A stretch of 64,000 nt of DNA, taken from positions 7,231 to 71,230 of the forward strand of contig JAVRON010000137.1 of NCBI GenBank assembly GCA_032162705.1. The letters run 5' to 3'. The notes below the pieces were generated by a model, which searched no databases, was not told the origin of the DNA, and worked only from the letters and a program-made list of their open reading frames with translations. This DNA comes from QHXN01 sp032162705 (GTDB lineage Bacteria; Acidobacteriota; Blastocatellia; Pyrinomonadales; Pyrinomonadaceae). Position 1 is the first letter of the stretch. Every line of letters starts with the position of its first letter. A program made the translations under genes and the position numbers. Below are positions 24,677-32,743 of the stretch, in pieces.

Positions 24677-25810
24677 ATGAGTCCGGAGAGCGGAGCGACC
24701 GAAGAGTTGCGCGGGCTGCGCGACGAGATCAAGCGGCGCATCGACTATCGATCCTTCTACCTGCGCTACTGCCCGGAGGCGCGCTCTTCGGGGGCGCGCC
24801 TGCAAACGCTCTGCCCCATCCCGGCGCACGCGCACAGCGGCAAGGGACACCCGAGCCTCTCGATTGATCTCCAGCAGGGACTCTTCAACTGCTTCTCGCG
24901 CGAAGAGGGCGGCGACGCCATCACCTTCTACGAGCTGATGCATGATGTGACCTTCGCGCGCGCCGTCCGCGAGCTTGCGCGCGAACTGGGGATTGATGGT
25001 CGCAGAGGTCGCACGGTTTCGCTCGCCACGGCGTCAGCGCCCGATGTCGTGGACGCTGATTCGGAAAGCTTCGAGCCGCTCGACCTCGAACAGACCTCGG
25101 TTGTCTGCGCGCGTTTCCTCGAAGTCTGCCGCACGGAGAATCAGCTCGAAGCCGTCAACTATCTCGCACGGCGCGGCATCGACGCCGCCACGATGCGACG
25201 CGCGGGCCTGACATACTTCCCGCGCCGCGCCTACCGGCGTGTGATGCGCCGGATGCTTCAGAGCTTCACGCTCGAAACGCTGCGGCGCGCGGGACTCTTC
25301 AACCGGCGCGAGCACCTGACGTTCTATCATCACCGCCTGCTCTTTCCGTTCTACGTCGATGGCCGCCCCTGTTACCTGCAAGCGCGGACGACCGCGGCGG
25401 GAGTCGAGCCGCGCTGGCACAACATGCGCGGGCCCGTCCCTGCGCTCTACAACGCGGACTCGCTCGCGCCGCTCACAAGCGAACGCATCGTCTATCTCGT
25501 CGAAGGCTTCACCGATACGCTCACGCTCCTCGCACACGGCTTCGACGCTATCGGCCTCGTCGGTGCGGGCGGACTCAAAAGCGAATGGCTCGCCCCGCTG
25601 GGCCGCTTCCGGGTCGTCGCCGCGCTCGACCCGGACGCAGCAGGACGCCGCGCCGCCGCGCGCTACCGCGAGCTTTTCGCCGCGCGCGGAATGCGTCTCG
25701 CCGTCGTCAACTTGCCCGCGGACGTTAACGACTTCTTCCGACAGCGCCCGACCGCCGCGCTCGAACTGGAGCTTTTGACGGAAACGGCGTTGGAAAAGAG
25801 TAGACAGTAG
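24677..25810 (+). CDS. Stand-alone DnaG-type primase/TOPRIM protein
   Basis: 377 aa. Residues 32-85 resemble the CHC2 primase zinc ribbon: Cys46, His51/53, Cys72 and LFNCFSREEGGDAITFYE. The final Cys is missing (Ser74/Arg75), so metal binding may be weak. Residues 110-270 are the primase core and about 275-340 the TOPRIM: IVYLVEGFTDTLTLLAHGFD and VVAALDPDAAGRR. There is no helicase-binding C-terminal domain. Such short primases occur on plasmids, phages and integrated elements; the housekeeping dnaG lies elsewhere. ATG 24677 is preferred to TTG 24671. The last residues and stop (SRQ) come from a family B repeat. It lies next to the Rad52-like, GIY-YIG and IrrE-like genes. Confidence 0.85.
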   Translation: MSPESGATEELRGLRDEIKRRIDYRSFYLRYCPEARSSGARLQTLCPIPAHAHSGKGHPSLSIDLQQGLFNCFSREEGGDAITFYELMHDVTFARAVRELARELGIDGRRGRTVSLATASAPDVVDADSESFEPLDLEQTSVVCARFLEVCRTENQLEAVNYLARRGIDAATMRRAGLTYFPRRAYRRVMRRMLQSFTLETLRRAGLFNRREHLTFYHHRLLFPFYVDGRPCYLQARTTAAGVEPRWHNMRGPVPALYNADSLAPLTSERIVYLVEGFTDTLTLLAHGFDAIGLVGAGGLKSEWLAPLGRFRVVAALDPDAAGRRAAARYRELFAARGMRLAVVNLPADVNDFFRQRPTAALELELLTETALEKSRQ

Positions 25811-25975
25811 ACAGTAGTCAGTAGTCAGTATTCAGTAGGCTCTGCTTGTCATGGTTGTACTCATAGCAAAGAGTTTTTCGTGGTGAAGGTTTTTCTACTG
25901 ACTACTGACTACTGACTACTGTCTACTGTCTACTGTCTACTTCTACCGGCTACTGACTACTGGCTACTGTCTACC
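25799..25975. repeat. Dispersed inverted repeat, family B (long copy)
   Basis: AGTAGACAGTAGACAGTAGTCAG words, a divergent core with GAAGGTTTTTC, then a right arm of about nine CTACTGACTACTGTCTACTG-type words. It begins inside the end of the primase gene and reaches the start of the next gene. Confidence 0.88.
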
Positions 25976-25982
25976 TTATAAT
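25954..25982 (+). promoter_or_regulatory. Candidate -10 box at the end of a family B repeat
   Basis: A perfect TATAAT at 25977-25982 lies nine bases before the ATG of the phosphatase gene. A weak TGACTA 17 nt upstream is inside the repeat arm. A transcript from here would have a very short leader or none. Confidence 0.4.
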
Positions 25983-25991
25983 CTTTCTCCT

Positions 25992-27290
25992 ATGGCCGAA
26001 GAGATCACGAAGACGATTGTGGAACCGTCGGGCTTGAGCGAGGCGGCGAAGCTGCGGCTGTTGCTTGAGATTACGAGAAAGATCAGTCGCTCGCTCAACC
26101 TCGAAGAGGTTCTGGCGCAGGTGATGGACACGCTCGCTTCGCTACTGCCTTATGACGCGGCGGGCATCTACATCATCCGGCGCGACGTGCATCTGAGTGA
26201 AGGCGGCACGTCCTCGCTCGTCTTCCACGCCGAGGCCGTGCGCGGCTACGACATAGAAGAGTTGATGGAGCTGCGGCTCAAGCTGGGCGAAGGACTCATC
26301 GGCTGGGTGGCGCAGACAGCCGAGGCCGTGGTCGTCTCCGACGTGCGTGCCGACGCACGCTACGTCAACGCGCGCAAAGAGACGCGCTCCGAGGTGGTCG
26401 CGCCGATTATCTCGAACGACGAGGTGATCGGCGTCTTCGACCTTGAATCCGATGTGCTCAACGCCTACACGGAAGACGACCGTCAGCTTCTCATGCTGCT
26501 GGCCTCGCAGGTCGCCATCATCGTCGAAAAGGCGATGCTGCACGAACAACTGGTCGAGAAGAAGCGCTTGGAAGCCCAGCTCGAAGTCGCGCGCCAGGTT
26601 CAGCTGGCGCTGCTGCCTGAACGCGACCCCGTCGTCGAAGGCTTCGACATCTCGGCTTATAACTTCTCAACCGAAGAGGTCTCGGGCGACTACTACGACT
26701 TCGTCAAGCCTTACGAAGATCACCTCGGCCTCGTCATCGCCGACGTATCGGGGAAGGGCGTGCCGGCCTCGCTCCTGATGGCGTTCCTGCGCGCCTCTCT
26801 GCGCGCGGCCATCCACATCGGCTACGCGCCGAACGTCGCGATGGGGAAGGTCAACTACCTTCTGTGGGAATCAATCGAGCAGCACCAGTTCGTCACGGCC
26901 TTCTACGGCATGCTCGACTCGACGAACCGCACGCTGGCCTTCGTCAACGCCGGGCACAACCCCATGCTCGTCCTCAACGCGGACGGCAGTTCGCGCTTCG
27001 TCGAGCGCGGCGGGCTTCCCCTCGGGCTTTTCAAAGACACGCGCTACTACGAATATTATCTGCCCATCGACGCAGGCCAGACGCTCGTGCTCTACACAGA
27101 TGGCGCGACCGAGGCGCAAAGCCTCGATGGCGCGGAGTACGGTCGCGACCGTCTCGTCGAGGCCGTGCTTGCCAGCCGCGAACGACGCGCGCGCGAAATG
27201 ATCGACTACATCTACAACGATATCTTCGAGTGGACGGGCGGGCGCGGCTCCTCCGACGACGTAACCTTCGTCATCATCAAAGCGCTCTAA
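25992..27290 (+). CDS. GAF domain - PP2C (SpoIIE/RsbU-type) phosphatase
   Basis: 432 aa. Residues 20-180 are a GAF sensor domain (RKISRSLNLEEVLAQVMDT, AGIYIIRR, GEGLIGWVAQTAEAVVVSDV, LMLLASQVAIIVEKA). A coiled-coil linker leads to the SpoIIE phosphatase: LEVARQVQLALLPE, STEEVSGDYYDFVK with a metal Asp, LVIADVSGKGVPASLLMAFL, FVNAGHNPMLVL and TLVLYTDGATEAQ, then SSDDVTFVII. It dephosphorylates an anti-sigma factor antagonist in partner-switching signalling. No partner kinase or antagonist gene is nearby. No SD is seen; the -10-like TATAAT nine bases upstream suggests leaderless mRNA. Confidence 0.95.
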   Translation: MAEEITKTIVEPSGLSEAAKLRLLLEITRKISRSLNLEEVLAQVMDTLASLLPYDAAGIYIIRRDVHLSEGGTSSLVFHAEAVRGYDIEELMELRLKLGEGLIGWVAQTAEAVVVSDVRADARYVNARKETRSEVVAPIISNDEVIGVFDLESDVLNAYTEDDRQLLMLLASQVAIIVEKAMLHEQLVEKKRLEAQLEVARQVQLALLPERDPVVEGFDISAYNFSTEEVSGDYYDFVKPYEDHLGLVIADVSGKGVPASLLMAFLRASLRAAIHIGYAPNVAMGKVNYLLWESIEQHQFVTAFYGMLDSTNRTLAFVNAGHNPMLVLNADGSSRFVERGGLPLGLFKDTRYYEYYLPIDAGQTLVLYTDGATEAQSLDGAEYGRDRLVEAVLASRERRAREMIDYIYNDIFEWTGGRGSSDDVTFVIIKAL

Positions 27291-27376
27291 GCTAGAGGCT
27301 GGAGACTAGAGGCTAGGGGCTAGTTAGGAAAGTGCATCTTCCTAACTAGCCCCTAGCCTCTAGTCTCCAGCCTCTA
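27289..27376. repeat. Intergenic inverted repeat, family C
   Basis: GCTAGAGGCTGGAGACTAGAGG words and CCCTAGCCTCTAGTCTCCAG with the reverse complement around GTGCATCTTCC. It lies between two convergent genes. Confidence 0.9.
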
Positions 27377-27380
27377 ATTG

Positions 27381-27641
27381 TTAATGTGCTGTCGCCGATT
27401 CGTGCGCGTGGTCGCCGCCGGGGGCGACGGGGGCGCGGTAGTTGCCGAAGCGGAACTCCGACGCCTCCGTGTCGTCGAAGCTGTAGACATCGAATCCGTA
27501 GGCGTCGAAGTAGGCCACGAGATCGTCGGCTGAGCGGACGAAGATGGCCGGAGTGTGGCCTGCGTCCGCGCGAATCTCCAGCAGGCGCTCGATGATCTCC
27601 AGCGGGGCAAAGACTCTCACGGGGTCTCGGTATGTCGCCAT
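27381..27641 (-). CDS. Small hypothetical protein
   Basis: 86 aa, MATYRDPVRVFAPLEIIERL at the start, then helical IRADAGHTPAIFVRSADDLV and aromatic-rich AYFDAYGFDVYSFDDTE, with a loose His-containing tail (GGDHAHESATAH). I do not recognise the family. The ATG at 27641 is chosen because the upstream GGGAGG lies at workable distance and the residues before it in the longer frame are repeat-like. A conspicuous palindrome lies 120 bp upstream. Confidence is limited by the small size. Confidence 0.6.
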   Translation of the reverse strand: MATYRDPVRVFAPLEIIERLLEIRADAGHTPAIFVRSADDLVAYFDAYGFDVYSFDDTEASEFRFGNYRAPVAPGGDHAHESATAH

Positions 27642-27989
27642 AGCTCGCTCGCGCCTCCCTCTCGGGCTGGTGGGGCTTAACTGCCAACGCGCACGCCCCA
27701 CCGTCACACACTCTGATGTACGCCGAAGCGGGCACGGTTGTTTGCAAGTCGAGTGTCATTTCCGTTACGACTCGTAACGGAAGTTTTCGCCACGCGGAAT
27801 CGACCCGTGCGCCCGGCAAACAAAATCCGGGCGACCTTTCAAAAATCATACTTGCAAAAGCGTGCCCGCTTCTGTCATCTTAGATGAGGGAAGCGACTCC
27901 GAAAGTTCCGCCGGAAACTTCCCGCCGCCTCTTCCTCCAACTCATATCCGAGACTCACTAGCCTAAGACAGATTCCTGGAGCAGATTTG
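27642..27989. other. Divergent intergenic region between the small hypothetical and PilT genes
   Basis: 348 bp without a gene. It contains a nearly perfect palindrome (27760-27782), two TTGCAA boxes near 27742 and 27853, and no clear terminator or hairpin repeat, which is unusual for this window. Confidence 0.5.
27760..27782. promoter_or_regulatory. Near-perfect 23-bp palindrome, candidate operator
   Basis: Arms TTCCGTTACGA and TCGTAACGGAA separated by one C. It lies about 120 bp upstream of the leftward small gene and about 210 bp upstream of the rightward PilT gene. Its length and lack of a loop fit a dimeric DNA-binding protein rather than a terminator. Confidence 0.6.
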
Positions 27990-29201
27990 ATGAGCACACC
28001 GCAAGCGCCTTTCTCCGCGCCGCCGCCTTCGAGCGCGCCGCCGCAGTTGAACTTCCTGAACGTGCTTCAGCGCATGCTGTCGGTCTCCGATAAGGTCAGC
28101 GACCTGATCTTCTCGCCGGGCCGCGCGCCGCAGGTCGAGCTGATGGGCGAGTTGCAGCCAGTGGCCGTCGCGGGATTGGAAAAGCTCCTGCCCGCGCACA
28201 CCGCCTCGCTCGCCAAGCTTATCATCGGCAACCACCAGACGGCGGGAGAAAGCCTTGAGAAGCTCGGCTCGGCAGACGTTAGTTTCAGCGCGCCGGGCTT
28301 CGCGCGCTTCCGCTGCAACATCTTTATGCAGCGCGGGACGCACGCCATCGTCATGCGTGTCATCCCGCCGCGCCCGCCGCAGTGGAGCGACTACAATCTT
28401 CCCATAGTCCTCAAGGAGATCGTCGGTCTGAAGAACGGGCTTGTCCTTGTGACGGGCCCCACGGGCAGCGGCAAATCGACCACGCTCGCCGCCATCATCG
28501 ATCTCATCAACGAGACGAAGGCGTACCACATCGTCACCATCGAAGACCCGATAGAGTTCCTGCACGCGCACAAGAACTCGACCATTCACCAGCGCGAGCT
28601 ACACTCCGACACGCCGAGCTTCGCGCTCGCCCTGCGCGCGGCACTGCGCCAGGCTCCGAAGGTCATCCTCGTCGGCGAGATGCGCGACCGCGAGACGATT
28701 GAAGTCGCGCTCGAAGCCGCCGAGACCGGCCACCTCGTTCTTTCGACGCTGCATACTATCGACGCCTCGAAGACGGTTGACCGCATCGTCGGCGTCTTCC
28801 CCAAAAACGAGGAGCAGGCCATCCGCACGCGCATGGCTCAGTCGTTCCGCTTCATCGTCTCGCAGAGGCTTCTGCCGCGCGCAGACCGGCAGGGACGCAT
28901 CGCCGCCATCGAGATTCTCAAGTCCACGGCTCGCACGCGCGAGTACATGGAGCACGGCGAACGCGAGGGCAAGTCGCTCATTGATGCGATGGAGCAGGGC
29001 AACCTCGAAGGCATGCAGACCTTCGACGGCGTCCTCGACAGTTACACCCGCGAGGGGTTAATCAAGAAGGATGACGCGCTGGCCTACGCGACCAATCCCG
29101 GCAATCTCCTGCTGCGCCTCAGCGACATGGGTCTGCCCGCTCCACAGTCGAAGCCTTCACAGAACGGGAGCGGCGGCTCAATGCTCAACATGATTGAATA
29201 G
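27990..29201 (+). CDS. PilT/PilU-type twitching motility ATPase
   Basis: 403 aa. Pro-rich N-terminus (residues 1-22), then the PilT N domain with VSDLIFSPGRAPQVELMGEL and the ATPase: Walker A LVTGPTGSGKSTTLAAIIDL, Asp box IVTIEDPIEFLHAHKNSTIH, Walker B ILVGEMRDRETIEVAL and His box TGHLVLSTLHTIDASKTVDR. It would drive retraction of type IV pili at the inner membrane. Unlike most PilT proteins the Walker B box reads LVGEMRD, which is normal for PilT. ATG 27990 is preferred to TTG 27987. No other pilus motor gene is adjacent, though a pilin-like gene lies at 39858. Confidence 0.94.
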   Translation: MSTPQAPFSAPPPSSAPPQLNFLNVLQRMLSVSDKVSDLIFSPGRAPQVELMGELQPVAVAGLEKLLPAHTASLAKLIIGNHQTAGESLEKLGSADVSFSAPGFARFRCNIFMQRGTHAIVMRVIPPRPPQWSDYNLPIVLKEIVGLKNGLVLVTGPTGSGKSTTLAAIIDLINETKAYHIVTIEDPIEFLHAHKNSTIHQRELHSDTPSFALALRAALRQAPKVILVGEMRDRETIEVALEAAETGHLVLSTLHTIDASKTVDRIVGVFPKNEEQAIRTRMAQSFRFIVSQRLLPRADRQGRIAAIEILKSTARTREYMEHGEREGKSLIDAMEQGNLEGMQTFDGVLDSYTREGLIKKDDALAYATNPGNLLLRLSDMGLPAPQSKPSQNGSGGSMLNMIE

Positions 29202-29215
29202 CCCCTTCCGGGGAA

Positions 29216-29340
29216 GGCAAAAAGCAAAGCTCAAAAGGCAAAAGTCAAAACAGAAGGAGGACGAGAAGCAGCGTGGCTCTCGTCCTCCTTTTGCCTTTTG
29301 AGCTTTGCCTTTTGAGCTTTGAACTTGCCTGTTGTCTTTT
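29216..29340. repeat. Intergenic inverted repeat, family M (CAAAAGGCAAAAG words)
   Basis: AAAGCTCAAAAGGCAAAAGTC left words, then GGAGGACGAGA and TCTCGTCCTCC as a central stem, then TTTGCCTTTTGAGCTTTGCC twice. The central stem followed by TTTTGCCTTTT could also act as a terminator of the PilT gene. Confidence 0.85.
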
Positions 29341-29412
29341 GCTTTCCAGTCGCGCCGGTCTGGGTGCAGAATGACGGCAACCGTGTAGCCGTCGTGGAGG
29401 CATCAAACCGTC

Positions 29413-31164
29413 GTGGCATTGTCAGGACACAAAACTGTAGAAGTGTGGCCGCGTGCGTTTCTCGTGGCGCTGCTTGCACTGTCGGCGACGCTTCTCCCAA
29501 CATTTGTTAAGGCGCGACAGACGAGCGGCGAGGATGCGGGCTTCGTCAGCTTCGCGCTGCCTCCGAATGGTGAGGTGTTTGTCGAGAACATGCGGGGCGG
29601 CGTGCAGGTCGAAGTCGGGACGGGGGAGCAGGTCGCTCTGGCCGCATCCGTGTCAAGCATGAAGGCGTCCGTGTCGAGCATGAAGCAGACGGCGCGAAGA
29701 AAGCTCCCCGTCACAGTCGAGACCGCGGACGGCTCATTAAAGATCAGAGTGGAGCGCGCAACCGTTGCCGTTGCGGCCCCACGTGTTGATTTGAAGCTTC
29801 GCATCCCCGCCTCGGCGCGTCTGAAGATTTATACGTCCGATGGTGAGATCGAGGTCAAAGGCATACCGGCCTCGCTCGACGCGCAGACGCTCTCGGGCGA
29901 CCTGCGGCTCGCGCTGCCTCTGCCGCTCGACGCGAGCCTCACCGCGCAGTCGCTTAACGGCTCGGTGGCTCTCGGCGAGGGCATCGAAGCGGAAGGCGCT
30001 GGTGAGCGCGTGCTCCGCGGAAAGTTTCAGACGCGTCTGGGCGCGGGCAGCCGTAGCGTCAACCTCTTCTCCGGTCGCGGGCGCATCAGTCTGGAGACAC
30101 TCGCAGGCAGGACGGAACCAGTCGAGACGGGACGGAGCGTTAACTCGTCGCGCGATGTCGAGGCGGGGCGAGCCGGAGGGGCGAGGCCGTCCCGTGCGAA
30201 GGAGGCGTTGGACGAGTCTTCTGCCACGACGAACGCGCGGACGAAGCCGCAGCCCAGAGAGACGCCGCAGGAGGTTGACGAGGACGAGGTGGTGCGCGTC
30301 GAGTCAGACCTCGTCACGCTCAACATCTCGGTCGTTGACCGCGCGAGCGGGCGCGGCCTCGTGGGACTCACCGCCGAAGACTTCCGCGTTCAGGAGGACA
30401 ACGTCGAGCAGCACATAGAGCACTTCGAGTCGGCGGAAGCACCGTTTGACCTGCTGTTGCTGCTCGACCTCTCCGGCTCGACGGCGCGCGTAACGGAGAC
30501 GATTCGCGCCGCCGCACGCCGCTTCGTCGCCGTGACGCGACCGCAAGACCGCGTCGCCATTATCACCTTCGCGGGCGACGCTTCGCTCGTCTCGCCGCTC
30601 ACGAGCGACCGCGCGGCGCTGCGCGAACGCATTGACCGCCTCGCCCCGCCGAAGGGCGACACGCGTCTGCATGACTCGCTCGCCTACGCGCTCGACTACC
30701 TGAGCCGCGACGCAGACCCCGCGCGCCGCCGCGCGCTCATACTGATGAGCGACGGGCTTGACTCGACGCTGCCGAACGTTACGGGTGTCGGCTCGACCAC
30801 TTCGTACGAAGAGGTTCGGAGCCGTGTGCAGGAGTTCGACGGCATCGTCTATACCGTCTGGACGAACACGGAGTTCTACGAGGCGTTCAGCCCTCTGGAC
30901 ATACAGCCCGAAACCTACGACCTCGCGCACGACCGGATGGAAGAGTTGTCGGGCGCGGGCGGCGGAGCCTTCTACGAAGTGGAGAAGATCGAAGACCTCG
31001 CGGGCGCATACGAGCGCGTCGTCGCAGACCTCGGCACGGTCTACAGTCTCACCTACCGCCCGACCAACAAGCGCCGCGACGGCAACTGGCGCGCAATCCA
31101 TATACGGCTCCCGCGCCGTCCCGACGCCGTCGCACGTGGCCGGCGCGGCTACTACGCAAAATAA
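29413..31164 (+). CDS. Exported VWFA-related protein (acidobacterial type)
   Basis: 583 aa from GTG 29413. Signal peptide with LVALLALSATLLPT (about 14-31). A beta-helix-like adhesin/DUF4097 region (residues about 40-240, GVQVEVGTGEQ, LKIYTSDGEIEVKGIPA) is followed by a VWA domain of the VWFA-related type found mainly in Acidobacteria: LVTLNISVVDRASGRGLVGL, DLLLLLDLSGSTARVTE (MIDAS DLSGS), RALILMSDGLDSTLP and a closing TYRPTNKRRDGNWRAIHIRL. Extracellular adhesion or complex assembly is the usual guess. A seven-residue unit ASVSSMK is duplicated near residue 78. Family C repeats follow the gene. Confidence 0.9.
   Translation: MALSGHKTVEVWPRAFLVALLALSATLLPTFVKARQTSGEDAGFVSFALPPNGEVFVENMRGGVQVEVGTGEQVALAASVSSMKASVSSMKQTARRKLPVTVETADGSLKIRVERATVAVAAPRVDLKLRIPASARLKIYTSDGEIEVKGIPASLDAQTLSGDLRLALPLPLDASLTAQSLNGSVALGEGIEAEGAGERVLRGKFQTRLGAGSRSVNLFSGRGRISLETLAGRTEPVETGRSVNSSRDVEAGRAGGARPSRAKEALDESSATTNARTKPQPRETPQEVDEDEVVRVESDLVTLNISVVDRASGRGLVGLTAEDFRVQEDNVEQHIEHFESAEAPFDLLLLLDLSGSTARVTETIRAAARRFVAVTRPQDRVAIITFAGDASLVSPLTSDRAALRERIDRLAPPKGDTRLHDSLAYALDYLSRDADPARRRALILMSDGLDSTLPNVTGVGSTTSYEEVRSRVQEFDGIVYTVWTNTEFYEAFSPLDIQPETYDLAHDRMEELSGAGGGAFYEVEKIEDLAGAYERVVADLGTVYSLTYRPTNKRRDGNWRAIHIRLPRRPDAVARGRRGYYAK
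29644..29685 (+). repeat. Tandem duplication of a 21-nt unit within the VWA gene
   Basis: Two copies of GC[AG]TCCGTGTC[AG]AGCATGAAG encode ASVSSMK twice. They differ at two positions. Confidence 0.75.
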
Positions 31165-31165
31165 A

Positions 31166-31277
31166 ATTAGAGGCTAGAGGCTGGAGGCTAGAGGCTAGAG
31201 GTTAGAGGTTAGAGGCTAGAGGCTAGTCAAAGCATCCCGCCTTCACTAGCCTCTAGCCTCCAGCCTCTAGCCTCTAA
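31166..31277. repeat. Intergenic inverted repeat, family C (long copy)
   Basis: Six left words GAGGCTAGAGGCTGGAGGCT / GAGGTTAGAGG and a right arm CTAGCCTCCAGCCTCTAGCC around AAAGCATCCCGCCTTCA. It lies between convergent genes. Confidence 0.9.
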
Positions 31278-31280
31278 TTC

Positions 31281-32420
31281 TTATGGCTGACTCGGAGCCT
31301 CTTCTGTCTCTTCGGGTGCGCTTGGCGGGTCGTCGTAAGCGCCGTAGGCGAGCAGGAGTCCCGCCGTCTCGTCATCATCGTTTTCGCGCGCATACCAGAG
31401 GGCGGAGTGGCCGTCTTCGTCGTGGAGGTTTAAATCGGCTCCGGCGTGGATGAGCGTGCGGACGTTCTCGATTGTGCCCGACCGTGCTGCATTTATCAGA
31501 GGCGTCGTGCCCTGCTTGTTCCGTGCGTTGACCTTGGCTCCGGCCTTCAGGAGCAGTTCGACGATCTCCCGGCTGCCGTACTCGGCTGCGGACATCAGCG
31601 CGGTGCTGCCGTCATCGTCTCTCAGGTTGACCTTCGCCCCCGCGTCGAGCAGGTCGCGCACCACGTCGGCGGTGGTGTTATCGCGCAGGTGCATGAGTGC
31701 CGTCTGCTTGTAGTTGAGCCGCGCGTTGACCTGCGCGCCTCGCCACAAAAGCTCGCGGACGATCTCGCGATTGCCGTTCGAGACCGCCTGCGCCAGCGCC
31801 GTGATGCCGAGGTTCTTGTCAACGGCATTCACATCCGCTTCCTCAAACAGCAAGAGCCTTTTGACGGCTTCGAGGTCATTCTCCGTGGCGGCTTTGACGA
31901 GCGGGTCGCTCGGATGGACGATGGCGACGAGGCCGCCAAAGCTCTTAATCTCCGGGACAGGGAGTTCGGTGATGGGCTTAACATCCACGACATTCTCCTG
32001 CGTGACGATTACGGTTTCGGCGGGCGGGGCGTTGGCCGTGTCCTTCGCTTCCACGCGCGCGGGGTCGGGGGCGTTGGCCTGCGCCTGCGCGGCGGCGGCG
32101 GAGCAGAGCGTGAGTGCAGCACCGAAGGCCCCGGCGGCGAGCCTCGAAGCGCGTCGCTTTATCTGGTGGAGCGGCTCTGTGATGTTGCGCGTGCGGGGCG
32201 TGCCGTCGGGGCCTTGCTCGATACGCAGGCAGAGGCGTCCGCCAGAGCGCAGGACGAGTTCCATGGCCCGTGCGGGTGTGATCTCCGAGAGGTTGTGGAC
32301 GTGCAGACTGCAATGCGCGCAGAAGCGCACGCGTTCGTTCCCGGCCATCGAGTCCCATTCGACCGAACAGGGCTTCGAGATTGTCAGACGTTCGTGCGGC
32401 CTTGGCAGGTTTCGCGGCAT
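31281..32420 (-). CDS. Cys-rich CxxC / transmembrane / ankyrin repeat protein
   Basis: 379 aa. Residues 17-80 hold PCSVEWDSMAGNERVRFCAH and CSLHVHNLSEITPARAMEL, a Cys-rich module (Cys18, Cys34, Cys37) known from Acidobacteria and Bacteroidetes exported proteins. A hydrophobic segment follows (LAAGAFGAALTLCSAAAAQA), probably a membrane anchor. The C-terminal 210 residues are about six ankyrin repeats (DPLVKAATENDLEAVKRLLL, GITALAQAVSNGNREIVREL, GSTALMSAAEYGSREIVELL, GTTPLINAARSGTIENVRTL). The ankyrins would be outside the cytoplasm if the segment is a single-pass anchor with Cys-rich head inside. Function: protein binding; target unknown. GGAGAGGAG upstream. Confidence 0.88.
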   Translation of the reverse strand: MPRNLPRPHERLTISKPCSVEWDSMAGNERVRFCAHCSLHVHNLSEITPARAMELVLRSGGRLCLRIEQGPDGTPRTRNITEPLHQIKRRASRLAAGAFGAALTLCSAAAAQAQANAPDPARVEAKDTANAPPAETVIVTQENVVDVKPITELPVPEIKSFGGLVAIVHPSDPLVKAATENDLEAVKRLLLFEEADVNAVDKNLGITALAQAVSNGNREIVRELLWRGAQVNARLNYKQTALMHLRDNTTADVVRDLLDAGAKVNLRDDDGSTALMSAAEYGSREIVELLLKAGAKVNARNKQGTTPLINAARSGTIENVRTLIHAGADLNLHDEDGHSALWYARENDDDETAGLLLAYGAYDDPPSAPEETEEAPSQP

Positions 32421-32488
32421 GGGTAGGCTCCTCTCCTTACTTCAGTTGGCTAAAGCGTTCGTGGTCGGAGAGCCTGGGGAGTTGCTCC

Positions 32489-32538
32489 TTTGAAGGGCCG
32501 TCGGACGCATGCCGAGACGAGTCCGACGGCCCTTCAAA
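32489..32538. terminator. Perfect 18-bp inverted repeat (terminator-like or protein-binding)
   Basis: Arms TTTGAAGGGCCGTCGGAC and GTCCGACGGCCCTTCAAA with a 14-nt loop. AAAs/TTTs flank it on both sides. It lies 69 bp upstream of the ankyrin gene and 205 bp downstream of the Uma2 gene end, so it could end the Uma2 transcript. Confidence 0.7.
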
Positions 32539-32617
32539 ACTTGCCGTGGATGTGACCCTCTGATGCTCTCTGGTCGGCGCAGGGTTGTTGAGGGGGCCGG
32601 ACTCTTTAACGAAAAAT

Positions 32618-32728
32618 TGGACGAGGGACGGATGGAATGTTGGACGAAGGATGTGTTGAATGAAGGATGGAGGGCGAGTTTGAATGTTGGACGGAGGATG
32701 AATGAAATGTTGGACGTGTGGCGGGCGG
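32618..32728. repeat. One-armed word repeat (GAATGTTGGACGAAGGATG)
   Basis: Five degenerate copies of TGGACGAAGGATG / TGAATGTTGGACGGAGGATG in tandem. There is no opposite arm, so it looks like a half element. With the hairpin at 32489 it fills the 323-bp gap between ankyrin and Uma2 genes. Confidence 0.7.
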
Positions 32729-32743
32729 CGTCCTTGTAGAAGT

